From Saccharothrix espanaensis DSM 44229 (GTDB lineage: Bacteria; Actinomycetota; Actinomycetes; Mycobacteriales; Pseudonocardiaceae), in NCBI RefSeq assembly GCF_000328705.1, contig NC_019673.1, positions 4,278,001 through 4,342,000 on the forward strand: a stretch of DNA of 64,000 bases. The letters run 5' to 3'. Shown one piece after another: positions 25,078-33,478 of this stretch (position 1 is the stretch's first letter; each line of letters starts with the position of its first letter). The notes under the pieces are model-generated. The model did not search any database. It was given only the letters and a program-made list of their open reading frames with translations, and was not told the DNA's origin. A program made the position numbers and the translations under genes.

Positions 25078-25665
25078 GTGCCCACCTACGTCGAAGCCCC
25101 CTTCCCCGACCACACCCCGGAAACCGCCCCGCCCGGTTCCCGCCGCGCGATGACGGCCACCGCCGACCGGCTGGGCTACCTGCCCGCGCCGGTCGCCCGG
25201 CTCGCCGCCTCACCGCACCTGCTCGACGGGTTCCTCAAGGTCAGCGGCTTGTTCGAGGCCGCCACCCTGGACAGCACGGCCCGCGAGGTCGTGATCCTGA
25301 CCATCGCGACCCGCAACGGGTGCGAGGTGTGCGTGGCCATGCACACCGCGATCCTGACCGGCCTGGGCGCGCAACCCGGCCTGATCGAGGAGCTGCGGGA
25401 ACAGCGGCCGCTGAGCGACGCCCGGCTCGAAGCCGTGCGGACGTTCACCTTGGCGGTCCTCGCCACCAGCGGGGCCGTGGACGACGACGCGCTGCGGGCG
25501 TTCCTGGCCCACGGCCACACCCCGCAGAACGCGCTGGAGGTCGTGCTGGGCATCGGCGCGTACACGATGTCCACCCTGGCCAACCGGCTCACCCGCGCGC
25601 CGCTGGACGAACCGCTCGCGCCGTTCGCCTGGCACCCGCACGTCGAGGCGCAGTCCTGCTCGTGA
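25078..25665 (+). CDS. Carboxymuconolactone decarboxylase / AhpD-like protein
   Basis: The 195-residue helical protein has the AhpD core RNGCEVCVAMH with redox cysteines Cys82 and Cys85 and the nearby His. Such proteins are peroxidase-type thiol reductants. The GTG start at 25078 is chosen because CGAGGAG lies eight bases upstream. The paired operator-like repeat ends 26 bases before the start, so the gene is probably repressed until stress. It is followed after seven bases by the convergent rho gene end. Confidence 0.88.
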   Translation: MPTYVEAPFPDHTPETAPPGSRRAMTATADRLGYLPAPVARLAASPHLLDGFLKVSGLFEAATLDSTAREVVILTIATRNGCEVCVAMHTAILTGLGAQPGLIEELREQRPLSDARLEAVRTFTLAVLATSGAVDDDALRAFLAHGHTPQNALEVVLGIGAYTMSTLANRLTRAPLDEPLAPFAWHPHVEAQSCS

Positions 25666-25672
25666 GCCGGGC

Positions 25673-26815
25673 TCACGCCGCCGCGGGGCGCGACAACTGG
25701 CTGAGGAACTCGTAGTTCGTGCGGGTCTTGCGCAGGCCCTCCAGCAGCATGTCGACGTCACGGCCGTCGAGCGCCCGCCGCAACGTCTGCGTGACGGCGA
25801 GCTCCTCGGGCGAGAGCAGCAGGTCGTCGCGCCGGGTGCCGGACTGCTCGACGTCCACGGCGGGGAACACCCGCTTGGCGGCGACCTTGCGGTCCAGCTT
25901 GAGCTCGGCGTTGCCGGTGGCCTTGTACTCCTCGAAGATCAGCGTGTCACCGGTGGAACCGGTCTCCACCAGGGCGGTGGCGAAGATGGTCAGCGACCCG
26001 CCGCCCTCGATGTTGCGGGCCGCGCCGAGGAACCGCTTGGGCGGCAGCAGGGCGCTGGAGTCGATGCCGCCGGACAGGGTCCGGCCGGAGGCGGGCGCGG
26101 CCAGGTTGTAGGCCCGGCCCAGCCGGGTCAGCGAGTCGAGCAGCACGACGACGTCACGGCCCTGCTCGACCAGCCGCTTCGCCCGCTCCACGGCCAGTTC
26201 GGCCAGCGCGATGTGGTCCGCGGGGGAGCGGTCGAACGTCGAGGCGACCACCTCGCCGGGCACGGTGCGGCGCAGGTCGGTGACCTCCTCGGGGCGCTCG
26301 CCGACGAGCACGACGATCAGGTGGCACTCGGGGTTGTTGCGGCTGATGCCCTGGGCGATCGAGCACAGCACGGAGGTCTTGCCCGCCTTGGGCGGCGCGA
26401 CGATCAGCGCCCGCTGCCCCTTGCCGACCGGCATGAGCAGGTCCACGACCCGGGTGGTCAGCTCGTCGGGCCGGGTCTCCAGTCGCAGCCGCTCGGTGGG
26501 GTGCACCGGCACCAGGTCGGCGAACTCGGGGCGGTGCCGGGCCTTCCCGGCCTCCTGCCCGTTGACCCGGTCGACCTGGACCAGCTGCGGCCGCTGGTGG
26601 CGGCCGGTGCCGGGCCCGGTGGAGCCGGCCACCAGGTCGCCGCGGCGCAGGCCGAACCGGGTCGCGGTGGACGGGGGGACGAAGACGTCGTTCGGGCCGG
26701 GCAGGTAGCCCGACGTGCGGATGAAGGCGTTGGCGCCGACGACGTCGAGGACCCCGGTCACCGGGGTGTGCGTCGTGGTGGTGGTCTTGTCCCCGCGTTG
26801 CAGAGTGGCAGTCAT
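25673..26815 (-). CDS. Transcription termination factor Rho, short form
   Basis: The 380-residue Rho has an RNA-binding cold-shock-like region (residues about 20-70), Walker A PPKAGKT at 141-147, the ERPEEVTD segment, DSLTRLGRAYN, the Q-loop with LSGGIDSSALLPPKRF, and the R-loop/arginine finger region GSTGDTLIFEEYKATGNAEL. All ATPase landmarks are intact. The N-terminal helical Rho_N domain and the long basic insertion typical of actinobacterial Rho (usually 600 or more residues) are missing. The ATG at 26815 has GGAAAGGACA upstream. The gene stands alone, not in the usual neighbourhood near prfA, so it is probably a paralogue. Confidence 0.9.
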   Translation of the reverse strand: MTATLQRGDKTTTTTHTPVTGVLDVVGANAFIRTSGYLPGPNDVFVPPSTATRFGLRRGDLVAGSTGPGTGRHQRPQLVQVDRVNGQEAGKARHRPEFADLVPVHPTERLRLETRPDELTTRVVDLLMPVGKGQRALIVAPPKAGKTSVLCSIAQGISRNNPECHLIVVLVGERPEEVTDLRRTVPGEVVASTFDRSPADHIALAELAVERAKRLVEQGRDVVVLLDSLTRLGRAYNLAAPASGRTLSGGIDSSALLPPKRFLGAARNIEGGGSLTIFATALVETGSTGDTLIFEEYKATGNAELKLDRKVAAKRVFPAVDVEQSGTRRDDLLLSPEELAVTQTLRRALDGRDVDMLLEGLRKTRTNYEFLSQLSRPAAA

Positions 26816-27196
26816 GGTGGGTGTCCTTTCCGGACCGGAGCGCCCGGTGACCACGCGAAACGTGACGAAGGGCGAAAAGTGGAGAGGGGCGGAACTCCGA
26901 AGACCGGATCCGGACCCTGGGAGGAGAATCCCGGTGGGAGGCGTTGGCCAACATCCACATCAGGACAACCACACCATAGCGCGCTTCGGGAAGTCGCGCA
27001 ATGTGACCCACGTCCCGTCGCACGCGGTGTCTTCTTGCCCTGTCGACATGGCGGTGACGCACTCGTCCGTCACGCCGGGGACTTTGCGCGACGGAGGCGC
27101 GAGGCAGCCGCGCGCGGCACCCACAACAGTCCACAATGGACTGAAGTGGGCGGAGCGCCGCCCGCGCCGGGCTGTCCGGGCGCGGGCGGCGTCGGG
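26816..27196. other. Intergenic region between the RHS and rho genes
   Basis: This 381-base stretch has no supported gene on either strand. It probably holds the leader and promoter of rho. CAGTCCA-CAA-TGGACTG (27127-27143) is a small palindrome. A cognate immunity gene for the RHS toxin would be expected here and is not seen. Confidence 0.55.
27156..27191 (-). terminator. GC-rich hairpin after the RHS gene
   Basis: CGCCGCCCGCGCC and GGCGCGGGCGGCG pair to give a 13-bp stem with a short loop, ending six bases downstream of the RHS stop codon. Confidence 0.75.
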
Positions 27197-30100
27197 CTAC
27201 ATCCGTTGGCCCGGCGGCACGTTCGTGCGGTTGCCGCCGATCACGTCGTAGGTGCCGTTCGACGGTCCGATGTGCGTCTCGCCGACGGTGTTCAGGTTCG
27301 CGTCCTCGGTCAGGACCTCGGTGTTGCGGTTCGGGTAGTACTCGGCGTACGAGCTGGTGCCGTTCGGGTCGTGGTACCACTGGGTGCCCGAGTAGTCGCC
27401 GTGCACCACGGACTCGGTGATCTGGCCGTTGGGCCGGTTGGTGACCAGGGTGGTGGAGCCGTCCGCCGGGTTGTGGGTCATCGTCCACGGGTTGCCCTGA
27501 GCGTCGACGCCCTGCACCGGGTTGTGCCCGAGGCTGGTCTGCGGCGTGCCGCCCGGCGTGAACGTGTGGATGCCGTCCGGCGAGCCGACGTGGACGTTGG
27601 ACCCGTGGGCGTTCGCGATGCCCTGGAACTGCGGCTGGCAGGACGTGCACATCGGCCGGGTGACGACGATCGGGTTGCCCGGCTGGCCGTTCCACGCCTG
27701 CAGCTCGGCGTGCGAGGCGTTGTACTGGCCGTTGACCCCGCCGTCGAAGTTGTGCGGCGAGAACGGCGTGTTCGAGTTGTTCATGATCGTCTGCGGCGGC
27801 ACCGAGTCGAACCGGCCGGGCGGGGACGTCCAGCCGCTCTGGTACTGGTTGTAGCCGGTGAACGCGTTGGTCTTGTCGCCCGGGTAGTGCCCCTGGTTGT
27901 TCAGCGTCTGGCACGGCGTGGGCATCAGGCCGAGCGGGTCGGCCGCCGAGGTCGGGTTGCCCGCGTAGGCGCGGGTGTTGGCCGACGGCGCGAGGCCCAG
28001 CGGGTCGTGCGTCGCGTACCGGCCCACCAGCGGGTCGTAGTAGCGGTGCACGTTGTAGTACAGGCCGGTCTCGTCGTCGTGGTACTGGCCGGGGAACCGC
28101 AGCGGCGTCCCGGCCGGGTTGGGCGCGCCGCCCCACAGCGTGGTGTCCTGGTGCCAGTCCAGCGTGCCGTCCGGGGCGACCAGCTCGGTCGGCGTGCCGA
28201 CCAGGTCGGTGACGATCGCCTGGAACCGCTGGTCGACCCACTGCGCGCCGGTTGTCGCGCGCAGGGTCTGGCCGACCGCGCGGTGGCCGCCGGGCTCCCA
28301 GTCCCACACCACGGCCGCCACGCCGTCGCGGACCTGCTCGGCCACCGTCGTGCCGTCCCAGGTGAAGTCGACCCGCTCGACCACCGAGCCGTCCGGGGCC
28401 AGCCGGTGCTTCCACACCCGGCGGCCCAGCGCGTCGTAGCCGTAGCGCCACCGGCCGCCGGGCGTGTCGGTCCACACCAGCCGGTCCTCGGCGTCCCAGC
28501 CGAACCGCCACGTGTCGACCCACCCGCCGGGCCGGGCCACCTCGCGCAGCACCATCCGGCCCTCGGCGTCGTAGCCGTACCGGACGTTGCCCGCGCGCAG
28601 CACCAGCGTGCCCCGGTACTCGCGCGGCCCGTGGCCGTCGGCTCCCCGGTGCGACTGGGCGTGCACCACGTTGCCCGCCGGGTCGTAGCCGTAGGACTCG
28701 GTGCCGTGCGCGCCGCGCACGGCGGTGACCCGGCCCGCCTGGTCGAGGTCGAACGCCCGCCCGCCGGTGAGCTGGTCGTCCACCGCGACCAGCCGGCCGT
28801 CCGGCCGGTAGTGGTAGGAACGCCGTTGCAGCGTCGACGGTCCCGCGAGCACGGTCTGCCCGCCGAGCCGGTCCGCCGCGTCCCACCGCTGCGCCAGCAC
28901 CACGTCGCCGACCCGGCGTTCGACCTCGCGGCCGGCGGCGTCGTAGCCGAACCGGATGGTGCGCCCGGCGGTGTGCAGGGCGGTGACCCGGCCCGCCGGG
29001 TCGTGCTCCCACGCGCTGAGCGCCCCGGACGGCGTCCGGCGGCCGACCCGGCGACCCAGGGCGTCGTAGCGCGACGAGAGGACCCGCCCGCCCACCGCCT
29101 CCGCCAGCACGCGCCCGGCGGCGTCGTAGGAGATCGCCAGGTCGGCGTCGGACGTCGTGGCCCGCACGACCCGGCCGACGCCGTCGTAGGCGAGCCGGGC
29201 CGAGCCGTCGTCGTGGTTGCGGGCCACCACGCGGCCGCGCGCGTCCCGCGCGTACCGGACGGTCTGGCCGGCGGCGTTGGTGCGCGCGACGACCTGGCCC
29301 GCGGCGTCGTAGGCGTAGCGGACCAGCCGGCCGTCGAAGTCCTCCTCCGACAACAGGTTCCCGGCCGGGTCGTAGGTGTAGCGCCACACCCGGCCCTGCT
29401 CGTTGGTGACCGCCGTGGGCCGCAACTCGGTGTCGTAGGCGAACTCCAGCCGCGACCCGTCCGGCCGCACCTCGGCGACCGGCAGGTCGAACACGCCGAT
29501 CTCCACCCGCGTCGCCGACCCCAGGGCGTCGCGCGACTCGCGCAGGTTGCCCTCGCCGTCGTGCCGCAGCACGACGTGCGTGCCGTCCGGGTCGACCCGG
29601 CCCGCCGGCCTGCCCTCCGGGGTCCAGGTGAACCGGGTCGCCGCGCCGAGCCGGTCCACGACCTGCGCCTTGCGGCCCAGCTCGTCGTAGGCGTAGCGGG
29701 TGGTCGCGCCGGACGGGTCGGTCGCCGACACGACCAGGCCCAGCAGGTTCACCTCGTAGGTGGTGGTCCCACCGGCCGCGTCGGTGACCGTGCGCAGGTT
29801 GCCCAGCTCGTCGTAGCCGTAGACCGTCCGGCCGCCCATCGGGTCGACCAAGGCGGTCAGCGCGCCGGCGGGGCTGTACTCGCGCCGCCACACCGCGCCG
29901 TCCGGGTCGACCGCGGACACCAAGCGGCCGAACTCGTTGTACTCGCCCAGCGACCGGGTGCCGTCCGGGTAGGTGACCGCGACCAGGTTGCCGCGCTCGT
30001 CGTACGCGTAGGAAGTCTTGCGGCCCAACGGGTCCGTGCGCGACAGCGGCTGGTGGTGCTCGTTCCACGCGAAAAGCGTCGCGTTGCCCAGCGGGTCGGT

Positions 30101-32167
30101 CTCGCGCACCACGCGGTAGCGCTCGTCCACGTGGTAGACGGTGGTGTGGCCCAAGGAGTTCGTCGCACGGGTGACGCCCGGCTCGTACTCCATCGAGTAG
30201 TTCAGGTAGCCACCGGCACCTTCGGCGCGCACGCAGCGGTTCGCCGAGTCGTAGGAGTAGCGGTACCACATGCCGTTGCGGTCCTCGCAGCGGACGATCC
30301 GCTCCTGGTCGTCGTACTCGAACGTCAGCGGCGTGCCGCTGGAGTTGACCACTTCGGTGAGCCGGCGCGCGGCGTCGTGGCGGAACTCCGCGAGCAGCAC
30401 GTCGTCTTCCTCCTGACGTACCAACCAGAACGCGGTGATCAGGCCGTCGTCGCTGTCCACCCGCAGGCGGTAGCCGCCGGAGTGCACCACCTCCACGACG
30501 GTGCCGTGCGCGTCACGGCCGAACTCGATCCGCCGGCCGTTCGCGTCGGACACCGCGCTGAGCAGCCGTTCCCGGCCCGTGGTCGCGGCGAAGTGCAGGA
30601 TCAGGTCCTGCTCGGCGACCAGCACCGCGTAGCCGCCGGCGGTGGTGCGGGTGAGCGGCCGGCGCGGACCGTTGTCCGGCAGGACCTCCTGACCCTCGGC
30701 CGGGTGCGGGTAGAGCAGCAGCGTGCCGTCCTCGGCGGCGAACGCCACGCCGGCGTCGTCCACCTCCAGCCGTTGGTCCAGGGTGGACGCCCAGGAGCGG
30801 CCGAACGACCGGCCCAGCCGGTAGTTCGACAGGTGGGTGCGGGACAGCACCAGCGGGAGCGTCGAGTCCAGGTGCACGTCGGTCTGCGGCAGGATCATCC
30901 AGCCGGTCGTGACGTCGATCGGGTCGCCGCAGGTCGGCCGGTTGTCGACCGGGTTGTCGTGCGCCCCCTTGGGGGTCGCGTCCTCCCGGATGCCCCGGTC
31001 GTTCCTCGGCGGACCGTCGGTGCGCGGCGGGGGAGGCGCGTCGGTGCGCGGCGGCGGGTCGGTCTTGGGCGGCGGTGGGGCGTCCGTCTTCGGCGGCGGA
31101 GTGTCGGCCTTCGGCGGTGGCGGCGGGGCGTCGGTCTTGGGCGGGCCGCCCGTGCCGGACGTGGACGTGGTGCCGCCGCCGTCGCCCTTCGGCGCTGGTG
31201 GCGGGTCGGTCCTCGGTGGCGGTGGGCCGTCGGCACCGGAGGTCGAGGTGGTGCCCCCGTCACCCTTGGGCGTCGGGGGCGGGTCGGTCCTGGGCGGTGG
31301 GGGAGGGCCGCCGGAGCCGGCGGTGGAGGTGGTGCCGCCGGCTCCGCTCGGGCCGTCGCTGTGGTGCGCGGGCGGCGGGCCGCCCCGGGTCGGCGGCGGC
31401 GGGGCGGAGCCGGTGGGCGCCTTGATGCCGCGCAACGACTTCGCGGCGTCGTCGAACAGGTCGCCGGCGCGCTTGAGCAGCGGCACCAGCGCCTTGAGCG
31501 CGCGCACGAGCCGGGTCGTGTAGCGGGCGATCAGCGCGGCGACCTTGGCCACCTCGGCGACCACCTGCGGCACCACCCAGGCCAGGCCGATGCCCAGCGT
31601 GGCCACCACCTGCAACGCCCAGCTGATCAGGTGGCCGACCAGTTCGGCGATGACGTCGCGGACCAGCCCGCGCACCGCGCCGACCACCTCGCCCGCCGTC
31701 TTCACGCCGCTGGACGCGCCGTCCGCACCCTCCTTGGCGGCGGTGAGCAGGTTGGCCGTGTCGGCCGCGCGGCCCCGGTAGGAGTCGGCCGCCGCACCCT
31801 CCCACCCGGAGGTGTCGGCGGTGACCATCGCGGTCAGGTCGCCGGCGATCGCGGCCAGTTCGGCGGCGACGTTCTTCCACGTCTCGGAGTGCGCCTTGAT
31901 CTCGTCCGGGTTGCCGGCGAGCTGGTCGAGCCCCTCCTTGAGCGGGCCGACGTGCTCGATCAGCCAGCCGACGCCGGCCGCGAACACCGCGCCGACCGGG
32001 TCCATCACCGCGCCCAGCGCGGTCAGCCCGACGTCCACCGCGCCCATCGCGATCGAGGCCCAGTCGCCCTGCTCGATGGCCTGGCGCAGGCCGATCGCGG
32101 ACTCGACCATGGTCGCGCCGGTGTAGGACTTGGTGGAGTCCTCGGTCTGGGCGACCAGCGGGTTCAC
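27197..32167 (-). CDS. RHS-repeat polymorphic toxin with C-terminal deaminase-like domain
   Basis: This 1656-residue protein begins with a WXG100-like helical domain (about 1-230, including a TSGWEGAAADSYRG turn), then a Pro/Gly/Thr-rich linker (about 250-400) and a DUF6531 block (about 405-480). YD/RHS repeats run from about 560 to 1340, and the RHS core ends with ETGLYYNVHRYYDPLVGRY and a DPLGL cleavage box near residue 1411. The 245-residue tip has H1486-A-E1488 and P-M-C1507-T-S-C1510, the zinc motif of nucleic-acid deaminases. GTG 32167 overlaps the previous TGA by four bases. The N-terminus and the EspC-like neighbour suggest type VII export. The deaminase call is by motif only. Confidence 0.88.
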   Translation of the reverse strand: MNPLVAQTEDSTKSYTGATMVESAIGLRQAIEQGDWASIAMGAVDVGLTALGAVMDPVGAVFAAGVGWLIEHVGPLKEGLDQLAGNPDEIKAHSETWKNVAAELAAIAGDLTAMVTADTSGWEGAAADSYRGRAADTANLLTAAKEGADGASSGVKTAGEVVGAVRGLVRDVIAELVGHLISWALQVVATLGIGLAWVVPQVVAEVAKVAALIARYTTRLVRALKALVPLLKRAGDLFDDAAKSLRGIKAPTGSAPPPPTRGGPPPAHHSDGPSGAGGTTSTAGSGGPPPPPRTDPPPTPKGDGGTTSTSGADGPPPPRTDPPPAPKGDGGGTTSTSGTGGPPKTDAPPPPPKADTPPPKTDAPPPPKTDPPPRTDAPPPPRTDGPPRNDRGIREDATPKGAHDNPVDNRPTCGDPIDVTTGWMILPQTDVHLDSTLPLVLSRTHLSNYRLGRSFGRSWASTLDQRLEVDDAGVAFAAEDGTLLLYPHPAEGQEVLPDNGPRRPLTRTTAGGYAVLVAEQDLILHFAATTGRERLLSAVSDANGRRIEFGRDAHGTVVEVVHSGGYRLRVDSDDGLITAFWLVRQEEDDVLLAEFRHDAARRLTEVVNSSGTPLTFEYDDQERIVRCEDRNGMWYRYSYDSANRCVRAEGAGGYLNYSMEYEPGVTRATNSLGHTTVYHVDERYRVVRETDPLGNATLFAWNEHHQPLSRTDPLGRKTSYAYDERGNLVAVTYPDGTRSLGEYNEFGRLVSAVDPDGAVWRREYSPAGALTALVDPMGGRTVYGYDELGNLRTVTDAAGGTTTYEVNLLGLVVSATDPSGATTRYAYDELGRKAQVVDRLGAATRFTWTPEGRPAGRVDPDGTHVVLRHDGEGNLRESRDALGSATRVEIGVFDLPVAEVRPDGSRLEFAYDTELRPTAVTNEQGRVWRYTYDPAGNLLSEEDFDGRLVRYAYDAAGQVVARTNAAGQTVRYARDARGRVVARNHDDGSARLAYDGVGRVVRATTSDADLAISYDAAGRVLAEAVGGRVLSSRYDALGRRVGRRTPSGALSAWEHDPAGRVTALHTAGRTIRFGYDAAGREVERRVGDVVLAQRWDAADRLGGQTVLAGPSTLQRRSYHYRPDGRLVAVDDQLTGGRAFDLDQAGRVTAVRGAHGTESYGYDPAGNVVHAQSHRGADGHGPREYRGTLVLRAGNVRYGYDAEGRMVLREVARPGGWVDTWRFGWDAEDRLVWTDTPGGRWRYGYDALGRRVWKHRLAPDGSVVERVDFTWDGTTVAEQVRDGVAAVVWDWEPGGHRAVGQTLRATTGAQWVDQRFQAIVTDLVGTPTELVAPDGTLDWHQDTTLWGGAPNPAGTPLRFPGQYHDDETGLYYNVHRYYDPLVGRYATHDPLGLAPSANTRAYAGNPTSAADPLGLMPTPCQTLNNQGHYPGDKTNAFTGYNQYQSGWTSPPGRFDSVPPQTIMNNSNTPFSPHNFDGGVNGQYNASHAELQAWNGQPGNPIVVTRPMCTSCQPQFQGIANAHGSNVHVGSPDGIHTFTPGGTPQTSLGHNPVQGVDAQGNPWTMTHNPADGSTTLVTNRPNGQITESVVHGDYSGTQWYHDPNGTSSYAEYYPNRNTEVLTEDANLNTVGETHIGPSNGTYDVIGGNRTNVPPGQRM

Positions 32168-32646
32168 CACGGCCGGTCCTCCTCGTCGTCGTCGGCCGGC
32201 GCGGCCTCGCGGGCGGTCGGCGCGGGACCGTCGTCGTCGTCCGCGGTCTCCGGGTCGGGGAACCGCGAGCGCAGGTTGTCCAGCACCAGCGCCCGGGTTT
32301 GCGCGTCCTCGTCGCCGAGCCCCTCGGCCATCACGCCGGCGACCTGGTCGGCGATGCCGGACTGCGCCTGCCGCACGGTCTCCATCACCAGCCCGGAGAG
32401 CCGTTCCAGCGGCACGGTGCGGGCCCGGTCGCCGAACTCCAGGTCCTCCAGCGCGCCGTCGGCGCGAACCGTGACGCGCACGGCCCCGTCCGGGCTCGAC
32501 GCGGTCAGCCGCAGCGCCTCGGTGCGCTGACCGACCTCCTGGTAGCGGGCCGCCTTGTCGGCCAGGCCCTGCGCCCACGCGGCCATCCGGGCTTCCGCCT
32601 GGTCGGGGTCGCGCGCCGGCTCGCCGAATCCCGCGGGCAGCGTCAC
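32164..32646 (-). CDS. YbaB/EbfC-like protein of the toxin operon
   Basis: The 160-residue protein has a YbaB-type centre: helix with GLADKAARYQEVGQRTEAL, the strand set VRVTVRADGALEDLEFGDRA, and a second helix with METVRQAQSGIADQVAG. The C-terminal 45 residues are acidic. YbaB-like proteins beside WXG100 and toxin genes are frequent in actinobacteria and may act as chaperones or adaptors rather than DNA-binding proteins; that is inference. GTG 32646 overlaps the EspC-like gene stop by four bases, and its own stop overlaps the RHS start the same way. Confidence 0.78.
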   Translation of the reverse strand: MTLPAGFGEPARDPDQAEARMAAWAQGLADKAARYQEVGQRTEALRLTASSPDGAVRVTVRADGALEDLEFGDRARTVPLERLSGLVMETVRQAQSGIADQVAGVMAEGLGDEDAQTRALVLDNLRSRFPDPETADDDDGPAPTAREAAPADDDEEDRPW

Positions 32647-32975
32647 GAGGCACCGCCCAGGGACTTGGTGCGCAGCGCGGTCATCGTCTCGCCGTGCGCG
32701 GCTTCCTGGTCGTCGTACGCCGTCGCGGTGTCGCGGATGCTCGACGCGATGTCGGAAACGCCCTCGACCGCCGCGCCGAGCGCCTCGGCCGCCTTCTCCT
32801 CCATCGGGTTGACGATCAGCGGCATGAACGCGCACAGCAGCCCGTAGGAGTCGCCGGACATGCCCGCGATCCGCGCCGCGTCCGCCGCGGTGCCCAACCG
32901 GTCCGCCAAGCCGTCCAGATGACTCCCGTGCGCCCGCAGTGCCTCCGGCACCGCGCTGTACCCGCCCGCAGCCAT
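32643..32975 (-). CDS. EspC-like type VII secretion target
   Basis: The 110-residue all-helical protein resembles the ESX-1 EspC/DUF2580 family: YSAVPEALRAHGSHLDGLADRL, a GMSGDSYGLLCAF turn between helices, then a DIASSIRDTATAYDDQE helix. Such proteins are small co-secreted partners of type VII systems. GGGGAG lies nine bases before ATG 32975. It heads the three-gene toxin operon, which supports export of the RHS protein through an ESX machine encoded elsewhere. Confidence 0.8.
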   Translation of the reverse strand: MAAGGYSAVPEALRAHGSHLDGLADRLGTAADAARIAGMSGDSYGLLCAFMPLIVNPMEEKAAEALGAAVEGVSDIASSIRDTATAYDDQEAAHGETMTALRTKSLGGAS

Positions 32976-33478
32976 GGTCCGCTCCCCTTCCTGCCCGGTG
33001 CTCCGCCGGGGCGATCTCCGCAAAAAGGGGGAGGGCGGCACAGCGCCCACGTCGGCACGACCCGCCCGCCCCGGAAACCCCGCGGCGGCGAACTCTCGAT
33101 TCTGCCGAAAGTTCTCCCGGAATTTGCGAGAGCGCGACCACGACACCCTGAATTCGCCCGAATGATCTAACGGAACTGGACCGTCTCGCGTAGCTATCGG
33201 TGGTACCGAAGGTCGCGAGACTCGATCACGACCTGGCGCAGATCACCGTCCCGCGGACGACCCCGCAGACGACCCCGCAGACCGCCGCACCAGCCGCCAT
33301 GCGCACCGGGTTGTCCCCCTTTCCTTTCGGCTTACGTGCCACTGCTCCGAAAGGGGTGGATCACTCCGAACGGGTTGACGCACGGCGACCGGATCGGCGA
33401 CGAGCCGCGCGGATCTTCGACGGCGACAGCCGGTGGGCGCCGCTACCCTCCCAAGTGGACACTCCCCGAGGAGGACAC
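32976..33478. other. Divergent intergenic region
   Basis: This 503-base region lies between the toxin operon and the baeRF-like gene. It holds the promoters of both; the stretch 33100-33200 is relatively A/T-rich. No small gene has both a ribosome site and a plausible protein. Confidence 0.5.
33323..33354 (+). promoter_or_regulatory. Leader hairpin upstream of the baeRF-like gene
   Basis: CCTTTCGG (33323-33330) and CCGAAAGG (33347-33354) are exact inverted repeats with a 16-base loop, 125 bases before the start. It could be an operator or a leader hairpin. Confidence 0.4.

Noticed and set aside
26816..27196. Immunity gene for the RHS toxin
   Set aside because: Frames here have no ribosome site followed by a plausible protein; those present are continuations of shadow frames.
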